A stretch of 64,000 nucleotides of DNA from Crotalaria pallida (Eukaryota; Streptophyta; Magnoliopsida; Fabales; Fabaceae), in the NCBI GenBank assembly GCA_037953625.1, contig CM075652.1, forward strand, positions 37,814,501-37,878,500. The letters run 5' to 3'. Position 1 is the stretch's first letter. Each line of letters begins with the position of its first letter. A program made the position numbers and the translations under genes. This document shows, in pieces, positions 41,228 to 52,789 of the stretch. Below the pieces are notes generated by a model. It was not told the origin of the DNA. It was given only the letters and a program-made list of their open reading frames with translations, and made no database searches.

Positions 41228-43792
41228 GTGTGCCTAAGAACCGGAAAGCAACTTTGGATAATTGATAATGGATGTTCTAGGCACATGACGGGAGATAAGC
41301 GACATTTCATTGAGCTTACTCCTAAAGAAAAAGGATATGTCACATATGGAGACAATAACAAAGGCAAAATACTTGGTATAGGTAAAATTGGTAATTCTTC
41401 CAACTTGGTTATTGATAATTTACTTTATGTTCAAGGATTAGAACATAATCTTTTGAGCATTAGTCAATTATGTGATATTGGTAACCATGTATTATTTACC
41501 TCTACTCATTGTCTCATAAAAAGTTACAAAGATGAATCTATCAAATTTGTTGGAAAAAGGTCTAATAACACTTACATGGTTGAATTGAATAATATCAGTT
41601 CTTTAGTTTCAAAATGTATAATTAGCAAAGAAAGTGATACTTGGTTATGACATCGTAGGACCGCTCACATTAATGTAAATCAACTTAAGAAACTTCAATC
41701 CAAAGACTTAGTAGTTGGTATACCAAAGCTCAATTTTCAAATTAAAGGTGATTGCACTCCTTGCAAGAAGTGCAAACAAACTAAAAATCATTTTGGTTCC
41801 AAAAATGATGTGTCCACAACAAGACCATTGGAAATGCTTCATATGGACTTGTTTGGACCTTCTCAAATAAAAAGCTTTGGTGGCAACTACTATGCCTTGG
41901 TGATTGTTGATGATTTTTCAAGATTTACATGGACATTATTTTTAAGTGCTAAGAGTGAGGCCTACAAGTCTTTTAAACGCCATATTAAGCTTGCACAAAA
42001 CCAAGTAAACCAAAAAGTGATTATAATTCGAACCGACCATGGAGGTGAATTTGAAAACTATAAATTTGATAGATTTTGTGATAAGCATGGAATTGAGCAC
42101 CAATATTCGGCACCTAGAACTCCACAACAAAATGGAGTTGTTGAGAGGAAAAATAGGGTGCTAGAGGAACTTGCTAGAACCATGTTAAATGATTCTCAAG
42201 TACCTCAATACTTTTGGGCCGATGCCGTTAATACGGCTTGTTATGTAATGAATAGAATTCTAATTAGGCCCATGATAAAGAAAACCCCCTATGAGCTTTA
42301 CAAAGGTAGAAAACCCAATATATCCCATTTCCATGTTTTTGGATGCAAAGTCTACATTTTAAACAATGGAAAAGATCAACTTGGAAAATTTGATTCTAAA
42401 TCGGATGAGGGAATATTTTTGGGTTACTCTTCTCATAGTAAAGCATTTAGAGTTTATAATAAACGAACTATGACTATTGAAGAATCCATACATGTTGTTT
42501 TTAATGAGTCTTTGAAAGAAGATAGTGTTTTATGTGAGGGTAGTGATGATGGACTTGAGATTTCAAATGTTGACAAAGAGATGGAAAAATCAAAGGATGA
42601 AGGAGAAGTCAAAGATGAACTTGATCCGGCTTGGAAAACGGTGAAAGCTCACCCTATTGACAATGTCATAAGAGACCTTTCAAAGGGAGTATTAACTCGT
42701 AGGTCAATTCAAAATATTTGTCATTTTGTTTCCTGTGTTTCTCAAATCGAACCAAATTCAATTAAGGAAGAAATTATGGATGAACATTGGCTTATGGCCA
42801 TGCAAGAAGAGCTAAATCAATTTGTTAGAAATGATGTTTGGGAATTAGTGCCTATACCCGATGATCATACCATAATTGGTTTAAAATGGATTTATAGAAA
42901 TAAACTTGATGAATACGGTTTGATTATAAGAAACAAAGCGAGACTTATTGCCCAAGGGTACAACCAAGAGGAAGGTGTTGATTATGATGAGACCTTTGCT
43001 ACGGTTGCACATCTTGAGGCAATCCGAATCTTGCTTGCCTTTGCGTCAATTATGAATTTTACTCTTTATCAAATGGATGTCAAGAGTGCTTTCTTGAATG
43101 GTTTCATAAATGAAGAAGTTTATGTTAAGCAACCACCCGGTTTTGAAAGTCATGAGTTTCCAAACCATGTTTACAAGTTGAAAAAGGCACTTTATGGATT
43201 AAAACAAGCTCCTAGAGCTTGGTATGATCGATTAAGTACCTTTCTATTAGAAAATGGCTTTCAAAGGGGAAAGGTTGATAACACACTATTCATTTACAAA
43301 ACCAAAGAGGACATTTTGTTAGTGCAAATATATGTAGATGATATTATCTTTGGTGCCACTAACGTGTCCTTGTGTAGAAAGTTCTCTAATTTGATGAAAA
43401 AGGAATTTGAAATGTCCATGATGGGGGAGCTCAAGTTCTTCCTAGGACTTCAAATCAAGCAAGTCAAGGAGGGAATTTTTGTGCATCAAGGAAAATATTG
43501 CAAGGAGCCCCTTGGAAAATTCGGAATGGACAAATGCAAAGAAGCATACACTCCCATGAGCACAACATGCTACCTAGACAAGGATGACATAGGTAAACCG
43601 GTTGATGTTAGTAAATATAGGGGCATGATAGGTAGTCTTCTATATCTTACCGCATCTAGACCGGATATTATGTTTAGTGTATGCATGTGTGCCCGTTTTC
43701 AAGCAAATCCTAAAGAATCACACCTATCCGCAGTTAAACATATTTTTAAATATCTTAAAGGAACAATTAACACCGGATTATGGTATCCTAGG
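41228..43792 (+). pseudogene. pol: Sirevirus pol: protease, integrase, reverse transcriptase, RNase H start
   Basis: Opens with GTG TGC at 41228 directly after an in-frame TAG (41225-41227), in the +1 frame relative to gag. The protease site is IIDNGCSRHMTGD (D-N-G instead of the usual D-S-G, a possible loss of activity). TGA at 41648-41650 replaces the Trp expected before H-R-R in the pre-integrase zinc region (left Sirevirus LWHRR). The same frame continues through integrase (HMDLFGPSQ, RTDHGGEFEN, QQNGVVERKN) and reverse transcriptase (QMDVKSAFLNGF, YVDDIIFGA). The gene is broken at 43792 by the Athila insertion, with the 5-bp duplication ctagg at 43788-43792 / 53911-53915, and resumes at 53911. 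Confidence 0.9.
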
Positions 43793-44933
43793 TGATCGAG
43801 GCCGTACCCGATACAAATAAAAACAGTTTAAGTATAGTACTAGGAAGTGACTCCTAGGTCGTCTCCTAAGGAATATCTTATCAAGCAAAAGGTCGAACAC
43901 ATAGTATGCATAGAAAACAGGGGTTTTTTTTTTGTATTGAATATTGAATAATTGAAATCAAAACAGAATTAAATCAAAACGAAGAAACAGATAAGGAAAA
44001 GCGGATAAACCCCTTTGGCTCGCGTTCACAACTCTATCATCGGTCACAAAAGATCAATTTCTTTCCTCTTCACTGTCCAACTCGTGAGAACTAAATACTA
44101 AGCGAAAATTCAATTCTCACCCCAAAACCCAAACCTCTAATTAAGCATTAAAAGCCAAAGCATGGAGTTTTTACGAGTTTGCATAAATTAAGCATTCATA
44201 CACATGGATTATCTCTATAGAATGGAACTAAGCGAACCATAACATATCAATAAGCATGAAAACAGTGAATAAAAACGAAATAGCATTAAGAACAAAACCT
44301 CAAGAGTATGTGATACATTACCAAAGGGATTTAACTTAAGAGTTTAGCCTTCCATGAAGAAAAATACCAAAAACGTGTAGAAAAGGGAAGAGAGAGAAAC
44401 CCTAGCAGCCACCACAAGCTTGGAGAGCAAAACTAAGCCTTCTCTATGAGAGAGAATGTAAAAAACGTGAATGGAAGGTCTCCCAAGGGTTTACACGAAT
44501 TTGGCTTTTTAAATCACAAAACGGGCCTAAATCATGGGCCCAAATCCTAAGGAAAGCTTAATCTCTAAATTAAATCTAAAAAATATCTTATAGATAAAAT
44601 CTAAATTTTAAAAGATATAACTAAATCTCAACTAATCCTAAAGATAGATTACAATCTTCACTTCATCATATATCTTCTCTTCCAAAATTAAATCTTCTCT
44701 TCCAAAATTAAATCTTCATTCCCAAAATGTCCAAAAAGCCCTTGTGCCAAATATGACCTGAAAATAGAAATAGAATTAATTAGGCTAAATAATCCCAAAT
44801 TAAAAAATATTCAGAATAATAGTCCAATAAACACTAAATCACTAAATCAAGCTAAACAATGTCAAATAGGCAACAAGTATCAATAATAGGAGTAAAATAA
44901 TGCAAGGAAAAATGGGAAATAAAATGCTCATCA
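43793..44933 (-). repeat. 3' LTR of the right Athila element
   Basis: 1141 bp, TGATCGAGG...ATGCTCATCA. It carries a 20-bp tandem duplication near 44673-44712 (tcttctcttccaaaattaaa, twice) that the partner LTR has once. Confidence 0.95.
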
Positions 44934-44949
44934 AATACCCCCACACTTA
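44934..44949 (-). promoter_or_regulatory. Polypurine tract of the right Athila
   Basis: The minus strand reads TAAGTGTGGGGGTATT, abutting the 3' LTR. A second similar G-rich tract (AAGTGTGGGGGGGAG) lies after pol near 46308-46322. Confidence 0.75.
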
Positions 44950-46421
44950 TCCTTTTGCACTCCTGGGCAAAACTAAGAATTAGGACTGAGAAAATCAATA
45001 TGCACCAAAGTGAATCATGTAACAAGATTACTAAAACTAATGAATGCAAACCTAAGAGATTACATACTTCACAATGAATTCTAGGAAATGCAAAGAAATG
45101 GGCAAAATCAAGCACACGAAGAAAATAAGGACCAAAGAATCAAGGCATTCATGAACATCATCCAATTATTTCAAATATGCAAAGAAAACCAATGACATCA
45201 AGAGGGTAGTCACAAAGATGATAGAAACTCACAAGGATCACTCAATAGTGTTTACACTCAAGTGTTTAAGGTTAATCAGTGTTTACACTCAAGGAACATC
45301 ATGAAAAACAAACACAACCATAAGCTTGACAAGCCTCTAACATCAACAATCAATACACATGCACATTAAGATCAAAAGGTCTTTTCAGGGTTGTAATGGG
45401 GCCAAGGACAAGGTAGGATAAAAATATGGGAAATGTAGCTAAAACCCAGGGAATAGAGGAGCAATGGGGAACAAGTAAAAAAATAAGCACAATCCACCCC
45501 AGAATAAAATGGTAAACATAACAACAACCTCTAATTCCAATCCTCCATGCCTCAATCAACCTTTTATTCCATTTTTTTCTTTTTTTTTCTTCTTCTTCTT
45601 TTTCTTTTTCTTTTTCTTTTTCTTTTTTTTTGAATTGCATTACATTGCAGAACTTCATGAACGAAAGAAAAGAAGAAACAATAAAAATGGCATAATGAGA
45701 TAAAGCCATAATTACATCACCGACCATAGAGGCAAAACCCAGAACTCACAAGAGATGAAGAACAAAGCACCCTCGCTTACTTAATACCCATTCCCAAAAC
45801 AATTCCAAAGCTCCAACATTCCCTAAGGTTAGGACAATCATGGTTTTTCAGTCATAGGCTTGTAATGAGCTAAAGAACAAAGAAAAGGGATATAAAGGCT
45901 CAAAGGGGCTATCAAAGGATAAATTCATTCAAGGTAGGCTCATATGGCTAGTGGCTTATTCAAGAAAAAACAATGCCTAAATCATTTCAAAATGTGCATG
46001 GGAATATCAAGTATCAACAAGAGTCAAGTCAAGTTCTAGAGTGCAAGTAATCCAGAGTGCAATCACACATGAAAGAAAAATTAGGTGGCATATATAGCAA
46101 TCCACCCACAATTAAGGCTCAAATCCGCACAAAAGGGACAATTCTATCACAGTGTTACCACCTCTTAATTATCAAAAGCAACTTTACACACAGAAATGCA
46201 TGAATTCAGACACAAGATACCAAGACTCTACTAAAATGAAGCAAAAACATGCAAGAAAATGCCCAAAACTTAGCAAAACCTAAAAAATATGCAACCTAAC
46301 CTACTCTCCCCCCCACACTTAAATCACACATTGTCCTCAATGGAAAACAAATAGCAGAATCAGACAGATATAGACAAGTGGAATAAAAGTAGTAAAGAAG
46401 GAGAAAAGAAGACTCCCTAAA
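44950..46421 (-). other. Athila 3' non-coding region
   Basis: About 1.5 kb between integrase and the polypurine tract, the place of the envelope-like gene in some Athila elements, but no supported ORF remains. Contains a (CTTTTT)n pyrimidine tract at about 45575-45632 and sequence related to window positions 50-130 in the left Athila. The ORFs at 44852-45115 and 45350-45727 are not recognisable. Confidence 0.6.
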
Positions 46422-49400
46422 TCATGGTGGGTCAAAAATGGGGTCGACCAATGAGGCTTCCTCCACAGGTGCATCATCCAAAGAAGGGGAGGTTAGGAAA
46501 GGCTTGAGTCGGTGGCCATTGACTTTGAAGCTCTTGTCTGTGGACTCACTCTTGATCTCCACAGTGCCATAAGGAAACACTTGGGTGACTACAAACGGTC
46601 CAATCCATTTAGAGCGGAGCTTTCCACTCATGAGTCCAAGCCTAGAGTTGTAGAGCAACACTTTTTGACCAACCAAGAACTCCTTTCTGCAAATTGAGCT
46701 ATCATGGAGCTTCTTGGTCTTCTCTTTGTAGAACTTGGAATTCTCATAGGCCTCCAAACGGATCTCATCTAGCTCACTCAACTGCAACTTCCTCTCCTCA
46801 CCCGCTTGATCAAGAGCTAAGTTGCATTGCTTCACAGCCCAATATGCACGGTGCTCTATCTCCACAGGCAGGTGGCATGCCTTACCAAAAACAACCCGAT
46901 AAGGTGACATCCCTATGGGCGCCTTGTAAGCAGTCCGATGGGCCCATAGAGCATCCTCCAATCGTGTGCTCCAATCCTTTCTATTAGGCTTCACCATCTT
47001 CTCCAAAATCCGCTTGATCTCTCTGTTTGAAATCTCAGCTTGCCCATTGGTTTGGGGGTGATATGGTGTAGAAACTTTGTGCACAACCCCATACTTCTTG
47101 AGCAAAGCTTGCATGGATCTATTGCAGAAGTGTGTGCCTTGATCACTGACTATGGCTCTAGGTATGCCAAACCTGCAAAGGATATTAGTCCTGACAAAAT
47201 CTACAACAACCTGAGCATCATTAGTCCTGGTGGCCTTAGCTTCCACCCATTTGGATACATAATCCACAGCAAGTAAGATATAATAAAAACCAAAATAAAC
47301 AGGAAAGGGACCCATGAAATCTATACCCCAGACATCAAACACCTCACAGAACAACATAGGTTGTTGCGGCATCTGTTGCCTCCAAGATAGGGCGCCTCCT
47401 GCTCTTTGACATTGCTCACATGAGCTGCAGATTTTGCTTGCATCCTTGAAGATGGTAGGCCAATAAAATCCAGAATCCAGCACCTTTCGTGCTGTCCTTT
47501 GAGTGCCAAGGTGGCCTCCAACTGGTGAAGCATGGCAAAATTGGAGAACCGATTGGATCTCCTGGTCTGGAATGCACCTGCGAATGACCTGATCACTGCA
47601 AAAACGCCACAAATAGGGGTCATCCCATACATAATACTTGGCATCGCTCTTCAATTTGTCTCTTTGAGCTTTGGATGCCAAGGGTGGAAAAACAGATGCA
47701 ACTATATAATTTACAATATCAGCAAACCAAGGAATAAGGGGAGGGGGATGTGAAACATGCAAAACTAAAAACTGCTCATCCGGGAAGTCATCCCGGATAG
47801 GAAATGCATCCTCCTCTCTCTCTATTCTACTCAAGTGGTCTGCGACAAGGTTATGTGCACCACTCCGATCCTGAATCTCAAGATCAAACTCCTGGAGGAG
47901 CAACATCCATCTAATCAACCTAGGTTTGGAATCTGTCTTTTTCAAAAGATACTTCAGGGCAGCATGATCAGTATACACCACAACCTTAGAACCTAACAAG
48001 TATGATCTAAACTTATCAAGTGCAAAGACAATGGCTAACAGCTCTTTTTCAGTTGTGGTGTAATTAACTTGTGCTGAATCTAAAGTCCTAGATGCATAAT
48101 AAATCACATGAGACATCTTACCAACCCTTTGGGAGAGAACTGCTCCCAAAGCATAATTCGAGGCATCGGTCATGAGCTCAAATGGGAGAGTCCAGTCAGG
48201 TGGTTGGATGATGGGAGTGGTGGTGAGTGCTCTCTTTAACTCATCAAATGCTTTCTTGCATTGGTCTCCAAACTCAAATGCGGTATCCTTTTGAAGCAAG
48301 TTGGATAGTGGAAGGGCTATCTTGCTAAAGTTTTGAATAAACCTGCGATAGAAACCTGCATGGCCAAGAAAAGAACGCACCTCTCGCACGCAAGAGGGGT
48401 AAGGCAAATGTGATATTACATGCAGCTTAGCAGGGTCAACCTCTATGCCCTTATGCGAAATAATGTGCCCTAAGACTATGCCTTGTTCTACCATAAAATG
48501 ACATTTTTCAAAATTCAAGACAAGGTTAGTCTCAATGCACCTATTAAGCACCTTAGACAAACTATCAAGACATGCATCAAAAGAGGAACCATATACACTA
48601 AAATCATCCATGAAGACCTCTATGCAATGCTCAAGTAAGTCATTAAAAATACTCATCATACATCTTTGAAAAGTGCCAGGAGCATTGCATAGGCCAAAAG
48701 GCATCTTCCTATAAGCAAATGTACCAAAAGGACAGGTAAATGTAGTCTTATGTTGGTCCTCTGGTGCAATACAGATTTGGAAATAACCAGAGAAACCATC
48801 TAAGAAGCAATAGTGAGATTTACCTGCCAGGCGCTCCAACATCTGATCAATGAAGGGAAGAGGAAAGTGATCCTTGCGGGTCGCCTGGTTGAGCTTCCTA
48901 TAATCAATGCAGACTCTCCAACTGTTCTGCACTCTAGTGGGAATCAGCTCATCCTTCTCATTTTTGACAACTGTCACCCCAGACTTCTTGGGAACTACTT
49001 GAACCGGGCTTACCCAAGTGCTGTCTGAAATGGGGTAGATAATGCCAGCTTGCAGCAGCTTGGTGACCTCTTTCTTTACCACATCAAGAATCTGGGGGTT
49101 CAACCGTCTCTGGGGTTGTCTCACTGGTTTAGCCCCATCCTCCAATAAAATCCGATGCATGCACATGGAGGGGCTAATACCAGGTATGTCTGCAAAAGTC
49201 CATCCTATTGCCCTTTTGTTTGCTCTAATCACATCCAGCAGCTTCTTCTCTTGATCAACAGAAAGGGAGGTAGAGATGATCACTGGAAGTTTCTGTTCAG
49301 CCTCCAAGTAAGCATATTTGAGATGAGGAGGAAGGGGCTTCAGGTCCAATAAAGGTGCCTGCATCACAGATGGAACTAAAGGAGCAGCAGAATTGGATTC

Positions 49401-49541
49401 TGCCGCCTGCACCTGAACAAGTGAATTAGACTCATGCAAAACAGAAATGGGGTTAGCATGATCTGAATCTATATCATATGAATCAACAGATGCAGTAGCA
49501 GAATTTAAAAACTGGTCAATTTCAATGCATGCAGTGCACAT
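46422..49541 (-). CDS. pol: Athila pol: reverse transcriptase, RNase H, integrase
   Basis: 1039 codons, uninterrupted. Reverse transcriptase: WRVCIDYRKLNQATRKDHFP, then FMDDFSVYG at about residue 313 (catalytic D-D). RNase H: ELMTDASNYALGAVLSQ and TTTEKELLAIVFAL. Integrase: an H-H-C-C zinc region (HASPVGGHLG ... CSSCEQC), catalytic residues in WGIDFMGPFP, SDQGTHF and NGQAEISNREIKRI, and a C-terminal binding region (LGLMSGKLRSKWIGPF). Together these copy the RNA to DNA and insert it. The ATG at 49541-49539 follows directly on the TAA that ends the protease ORF, in the same frame, so the Met is probably not a natural start but the residue after a nonsense codon. All key residues are present. 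Confidence 0.94.
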   Translation of the reverse strand: MCTACIEIDQFLNSATASVDSYDIDSDHANPISVLHESNSLVQVQAAESNSAAPLVPSVMQAPLLDLKPLPPHLKYAYLEAEQKLPVIISTSLSVDQEKKLLDVIRANKRAIGWTFADIPGISPSMCMHRILLEDGAKPVRQPQRRLNPQILDVVKKEVTKLLQAGIIYPISDSTWVSPVQVVPKKSGVTVVKNEKDELIPTRVQNSWRVCIDYRKLNQATRKDHFPLPFIDQMLERLAGKSHYCFLDGFSGYFQICIAPEDQHKTTFTCPFGTFAYRKMPFGLCNAPGTFQRCMMSIFNDLLEHCIEVFMDDFSVYGSSFDACLDSLSKVLNRCIETNLVLNFEKCHFMVEQGIVLGHIISHKGIEVDPAKLHVISHLPYPSCVREVRSFLGHAGFYRRFIQNFSKIALPLSNLLQKDTAFEFGDQCKKAFDELKRALTTTPIIQPPDWTLPFELMTDASNYALGAVLSQRVGKMSHVIYYASRTLDSAQVNYTTTEKELLAIVFALDKFRSYLLGSKVVVYTDHAALKYLLKKTDSKPRLIRWMLLLQEFDLEIQDRSGAHNLVADHLSRIEREEDAFPIRDDFPDEQFLVLHVSHPPPLIPWFADIVNYIVASVFPPLASKAQRDKLKSDAKYYVWDDPYLWRFCSDQVIRRCIPDQEIQSVLQFCHASPVGGHLGTQRTARKVLDSGFYWPTIFKDASKICSSCEQCQRAGGALSWRQQMPQQPMLFCEVFDVWGIDFMGPFPVYFGFYYILLAVDYVSKWVEAKATRTNDAQVVVDFVRTNILCRFGIPRAIVSDQGTHFCNRSMQALLKKYGVVHKVSTPYHPQTNGQAEISNREIKRILEKMVKPNRKDWSTRLEDALWAHRTAYKAPIGMSPYRVVFGKACHLPVEIEHRAYWAVKQCNLALDQAGEERKLQLSELDEIRLEAYENSKFYKEKTKKLHDSSICRKEFLVGQKVLLYNSRLGLMSGKLRSKWIGPFVVTQVFPYGTVEIKSESTDKSFKVNGHRLKPFLTSPSLDDAPVEEASLVDPIFDPP

Positions 49542-52064
49542 TTAGGAATCAGAACATGCAGAACAAGTAAATGAGCTAGTGAAAGATGGCAAATCATAAT
49601 CATGCAAAAAGTCTAGAACATGCTCATCAATCAGATCATCAATCAAGTCAACATGAAAGACAGAGTGGTCATCAGAAAAATGTTTCATAGCATCAAAAAT
49701 ATTGAATCGAACCACACTGTCATCAAATTCCATGGAAAGTGTACCTGCATGCACATCTATCTTGGTTCGGGCAGTTTTCAAAAATGGTCTCCCTAATATG
49801 ATAGGGACAGCACTACGAGAGGTGTCCTCTTCCATATCAAGAATATAAAAATCAGCAGGAAAGATAAGCTCTTCAACCCGAACCAAGACATCCTCTATCA
49901 AACCTGCGGGGTAGGCAGTAGATCTATTTGCCAAATGAATAACCACACCCGTAGGTTGAAGAGGTCCAAGTGAAAGAGATTTGAAAACAGACATAGGCAT
50001 AACATTAATAGATGCTCCTAAATCTAGCAAAGCATTCTCAAATTTAGTATTACCTATGATACAAGGCACAGAGAAAGTTCCAGGATCCTTACACTTTTCA
50101 GGAATATGAGGGACGGGTTTACCTATAAGAGCAGAGACATTTCTTCCCATGCTGATCCTCTCATTGCCCTTGAGCTTCCGTTTGTGTGTGCATAGATCCT
50201 TCAAGAACTTTGCATACCTTGGAATTTGCTTGATTGCATCAAGAAGGGGTATGTTGACTTCCACCTTCCTGAATGTGTCAAGTATCTCTTTGTCAATCTC
50301 TTCCATTTTCTTGCTTTGAGTCACCCCCCTTGGTGGGAAAGGAAGAGGAATGGGGGGTGGTTGTTGGGCAGCAGCAGGTGTTGTGCTTGTGGAAGGCTGA
50401 GCTGGAGGGGATTTTCTGGTACTTGTGTGCTCACTCTCCTCGACCATTTGGCTCTTCTTGTTGGTTGAAACTAGATCATCTTTGTTGAGGTCAGATTCTG
50501 GTGTGGGTGTGACAATCTGCTTCCCTGACCTTAGACTAATGGCATTCACATTCTGGTTTGGATCGATCACTGTTTGGGATGGCAACTTGTTAGAATTCTG
50601 AGATTGCATAGTGTTGATTGCTGTTGCCATCTGTCCCATCTGATTGGTCAAAGATTGAATGGAGGCCTCTTGTCTTTGAATGGATGCTCTAGTTTCCTGT
50701 TGGAATTGGAGATTTTGCATGGTCATCTGTTTCATCACCTCTTCCAATGAAGGCTGCTGCTCAGTAGTAGGAGCTGGTGGTGCAGAATTAGCCTGTTGTT
50801 GTCTCTGTTGCTGGACGGGAGGAGGTACATATGGTGGTCTAGAATTGTTCTGAAATTGAACCTGTGAAGGTTGCTGCTGATCAGACCATCTCAGGTTGGG
50901 ATGGTTCCTCCAAACAGGGTTGTATCTATTGGTAGAGAGATCAAAGTTCTGTGGCTGCTGGTTTCTACTGTTGAAGATGTTGGCGGCATATGCCTCAAGT
51001 TGGTCAGCACCAGTCGTTGGTTGCTGCTGCACAGAAGGGCATGCATCTGTGGGGTGCTCAGCGGATGTGCATATGCCACATAATCTAGCAGGCAGGGACA
51101 ACTTCTTCTGGTTGATGGCCAATTGAGTGACCAAAGTTTTAAGTGAATCTATCTTCTATTCAAGCTTCTCAACCTTACTAGAACTTGTGCCAACATCATT
51201 CACTCCTCTCACTATGATTGCATCGCTGTTGCCCCTTGCATGGAATTGTTGACAATTGGAAGCCATCTTCTCAATCTTGACTCTGGCTTCTAAAGGTGTC
51301 ATGTCTCCTAGGGCACCACCACTGGCAGCATCAAGCATGTTTCTCTCCATGAGGTTGAGACCTTCATAGAAATATTGAATAAGCAACTGCTCTGAGATCT
51401 GATGGTGGGGGCAGCTCGCACACAGTCTCTTGAATCTCTCCCAATACTCGTAGAGACTTTCTCCACTTTGTTGCCTGATGCCTGATATATCCTTTCGGAT
51501 TGCTGTTGTTCTGCATGCAGGGAAGAATTTCTCCAAAAATGCCCTCTTCAGGTCATCCCAGACTGTGATAGAACCAGGGGCCAGATCGTACAACCAATCA
51601 TTGGCTAGCCCCTCTAGGGAGTGTGGGAATGCCTTAAGACAAACATGATCCTCTTGCACATCATGTGGTTTCATAGTAGCACAGACAATATGGAACTGCT
51701 TGAGATGTTTATGAGGATCCTCACCTGCAAGACCATTAAACTTGGGCAACAAATGAATTAGTCCAGACCTTAGCTCATACGGGTCATCGGGATACTAGAT
51801 GCACAAATCTTCAATAGTGAAATCAGGTGCAGCCAGCTCCCTCAATGTCCTCTCACGTGGTGGAGGTTGAGCCATATTTTCAGAATAATCAGAATAAGAA
51901 TCAGAATTTATAGGAATAGAAGAAAAAGAAGCAGACTCACTATGTAAAGACTCAATAGACTCACTACCTATGGACTGGTTCCTATTTTGTCTAACTAGTC
52001 TGTGATAAGTTCTATCAATTTCAGGGTTATATGGATGCAAGTAGCTTGGGTTGCCCCTAGTCAT
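49542..52064 (-). pseudogene. gag: Athila gag-protease with three in-frame stops
   Basis: Starts ATG 52064-52062 (MTRGNPSYLHPYNPEID). One minus-strand frame runs through to integrase but for TAG 51795-51797, TAG 51156-51158 and TAA 49542-49544. Gag core: AGEDPHKHLKQFHIVC, then WDDLKRAFLEKFFPACR and YYWERF-type residues, forming the capsid. A zinc-knuckle-like C-x2-C-x4-H-x4-C (CGICTSAEHPTDAC) sits in 49542-51134, followed by a Gln/Pro-rich linker. The retropepsin D-L-G-A-S-I-N-V-M-P (about 50000-50030) and ILGRPFL complete the protease. Each stop could come from a Gln codon by one C-to-T change. There are no frameshifts in 2.5 kb. Confidence 0.9.
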
Positions 52065-52767
52065 GTACTGAACAGAACACCATTAAGCATAGCAAACTGT
52101 CACTAATATACATGACCAAAATAGGCAACAAAATTTTTTATTTTTTAAAATTTTTTTCTTTATTTTTTTCAGCACCCTAAAATCATGAAAACATACCACA
52201 AAAAGTTTGAGGACAAAAGTCAAAAGGGAACCAAGTCAAACAATTAAATCAGAGACCAAAAACTAAGAAAATAAAACTTGTAAAATAAAAAAGAAATAGT
52301 AAAACGGATTTTTAAGGATCTAGACGAAGGAGTTTTCTGACAAAGTGAGAAAAATCAGAAAATTCAGAAAATTCCCTTCGATTTGATATAAAATTCGTCA
52401 AATTCCGAGTTACGGGTCAAAAGTTGCGACGATTTGAAGAAAGTGCTGCTAAAACTTGGAAAATTTTTCTGGAACTCACAACCAGTGATGATCTGAGTGA
52501 TCGTGGTGCCTCAAAACCTTTTTATATTATAAAAGTAGTGTGGATATAAATTTTCGTGCAAAAATTCCACCCACAACTATGTGAACTAGCAACCACAGAA
52601 GCCATCAAATACACTAATTGCAACAAAATAGCAAAACAGCAAACAGTGCAACTTCAACCGGTTATCAGAATTGACTACTAGACCCTAAATCAGACACGAC
52701 ACACTATAATAACTATACTAACTACGACACTAACTAACTACTAATGACCTTTGGCAAGAACCGATAT
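52065..52767 (-). other. Athila 5' leader
   Basis: About 700 bp between primer site and gag ATG with no supported gene. Includes T/A homopolymer-rich sequence at 52130-52170. Likely untranslated leader with packaging signals, by analogy with other Athila elements. Confidence 0.6.
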
Positions 52768-52785
52768 TCCCCGGCAACGGCGCCA
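52768..52785 (-). promoter_or_regulatory. Primer-binding site, tRNA-Asp
   Basis: The minus strand reads TGGCGCCGTTGCCGGGGA, complementary to the 3' end of plant tRNA-Asp, 4 nt from the LTR at 52790. Confidence 0.93.
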
Positions 52786-52789
52786 AATT

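Noticed and set aside
44950..46421. Envelope-like gene in the right Athila
   Set aside because: The region is where one could be, but no ORF with signal peptide, membrane segments or recognisable motif is left.
48813..49352. Plus-strand ORFs across the Athila pol region and elsewhere (for example 46512-47753, 50226-51126)
   Set aside because: Antisense shadows of the long minus-strand coding frame without domains of their own.
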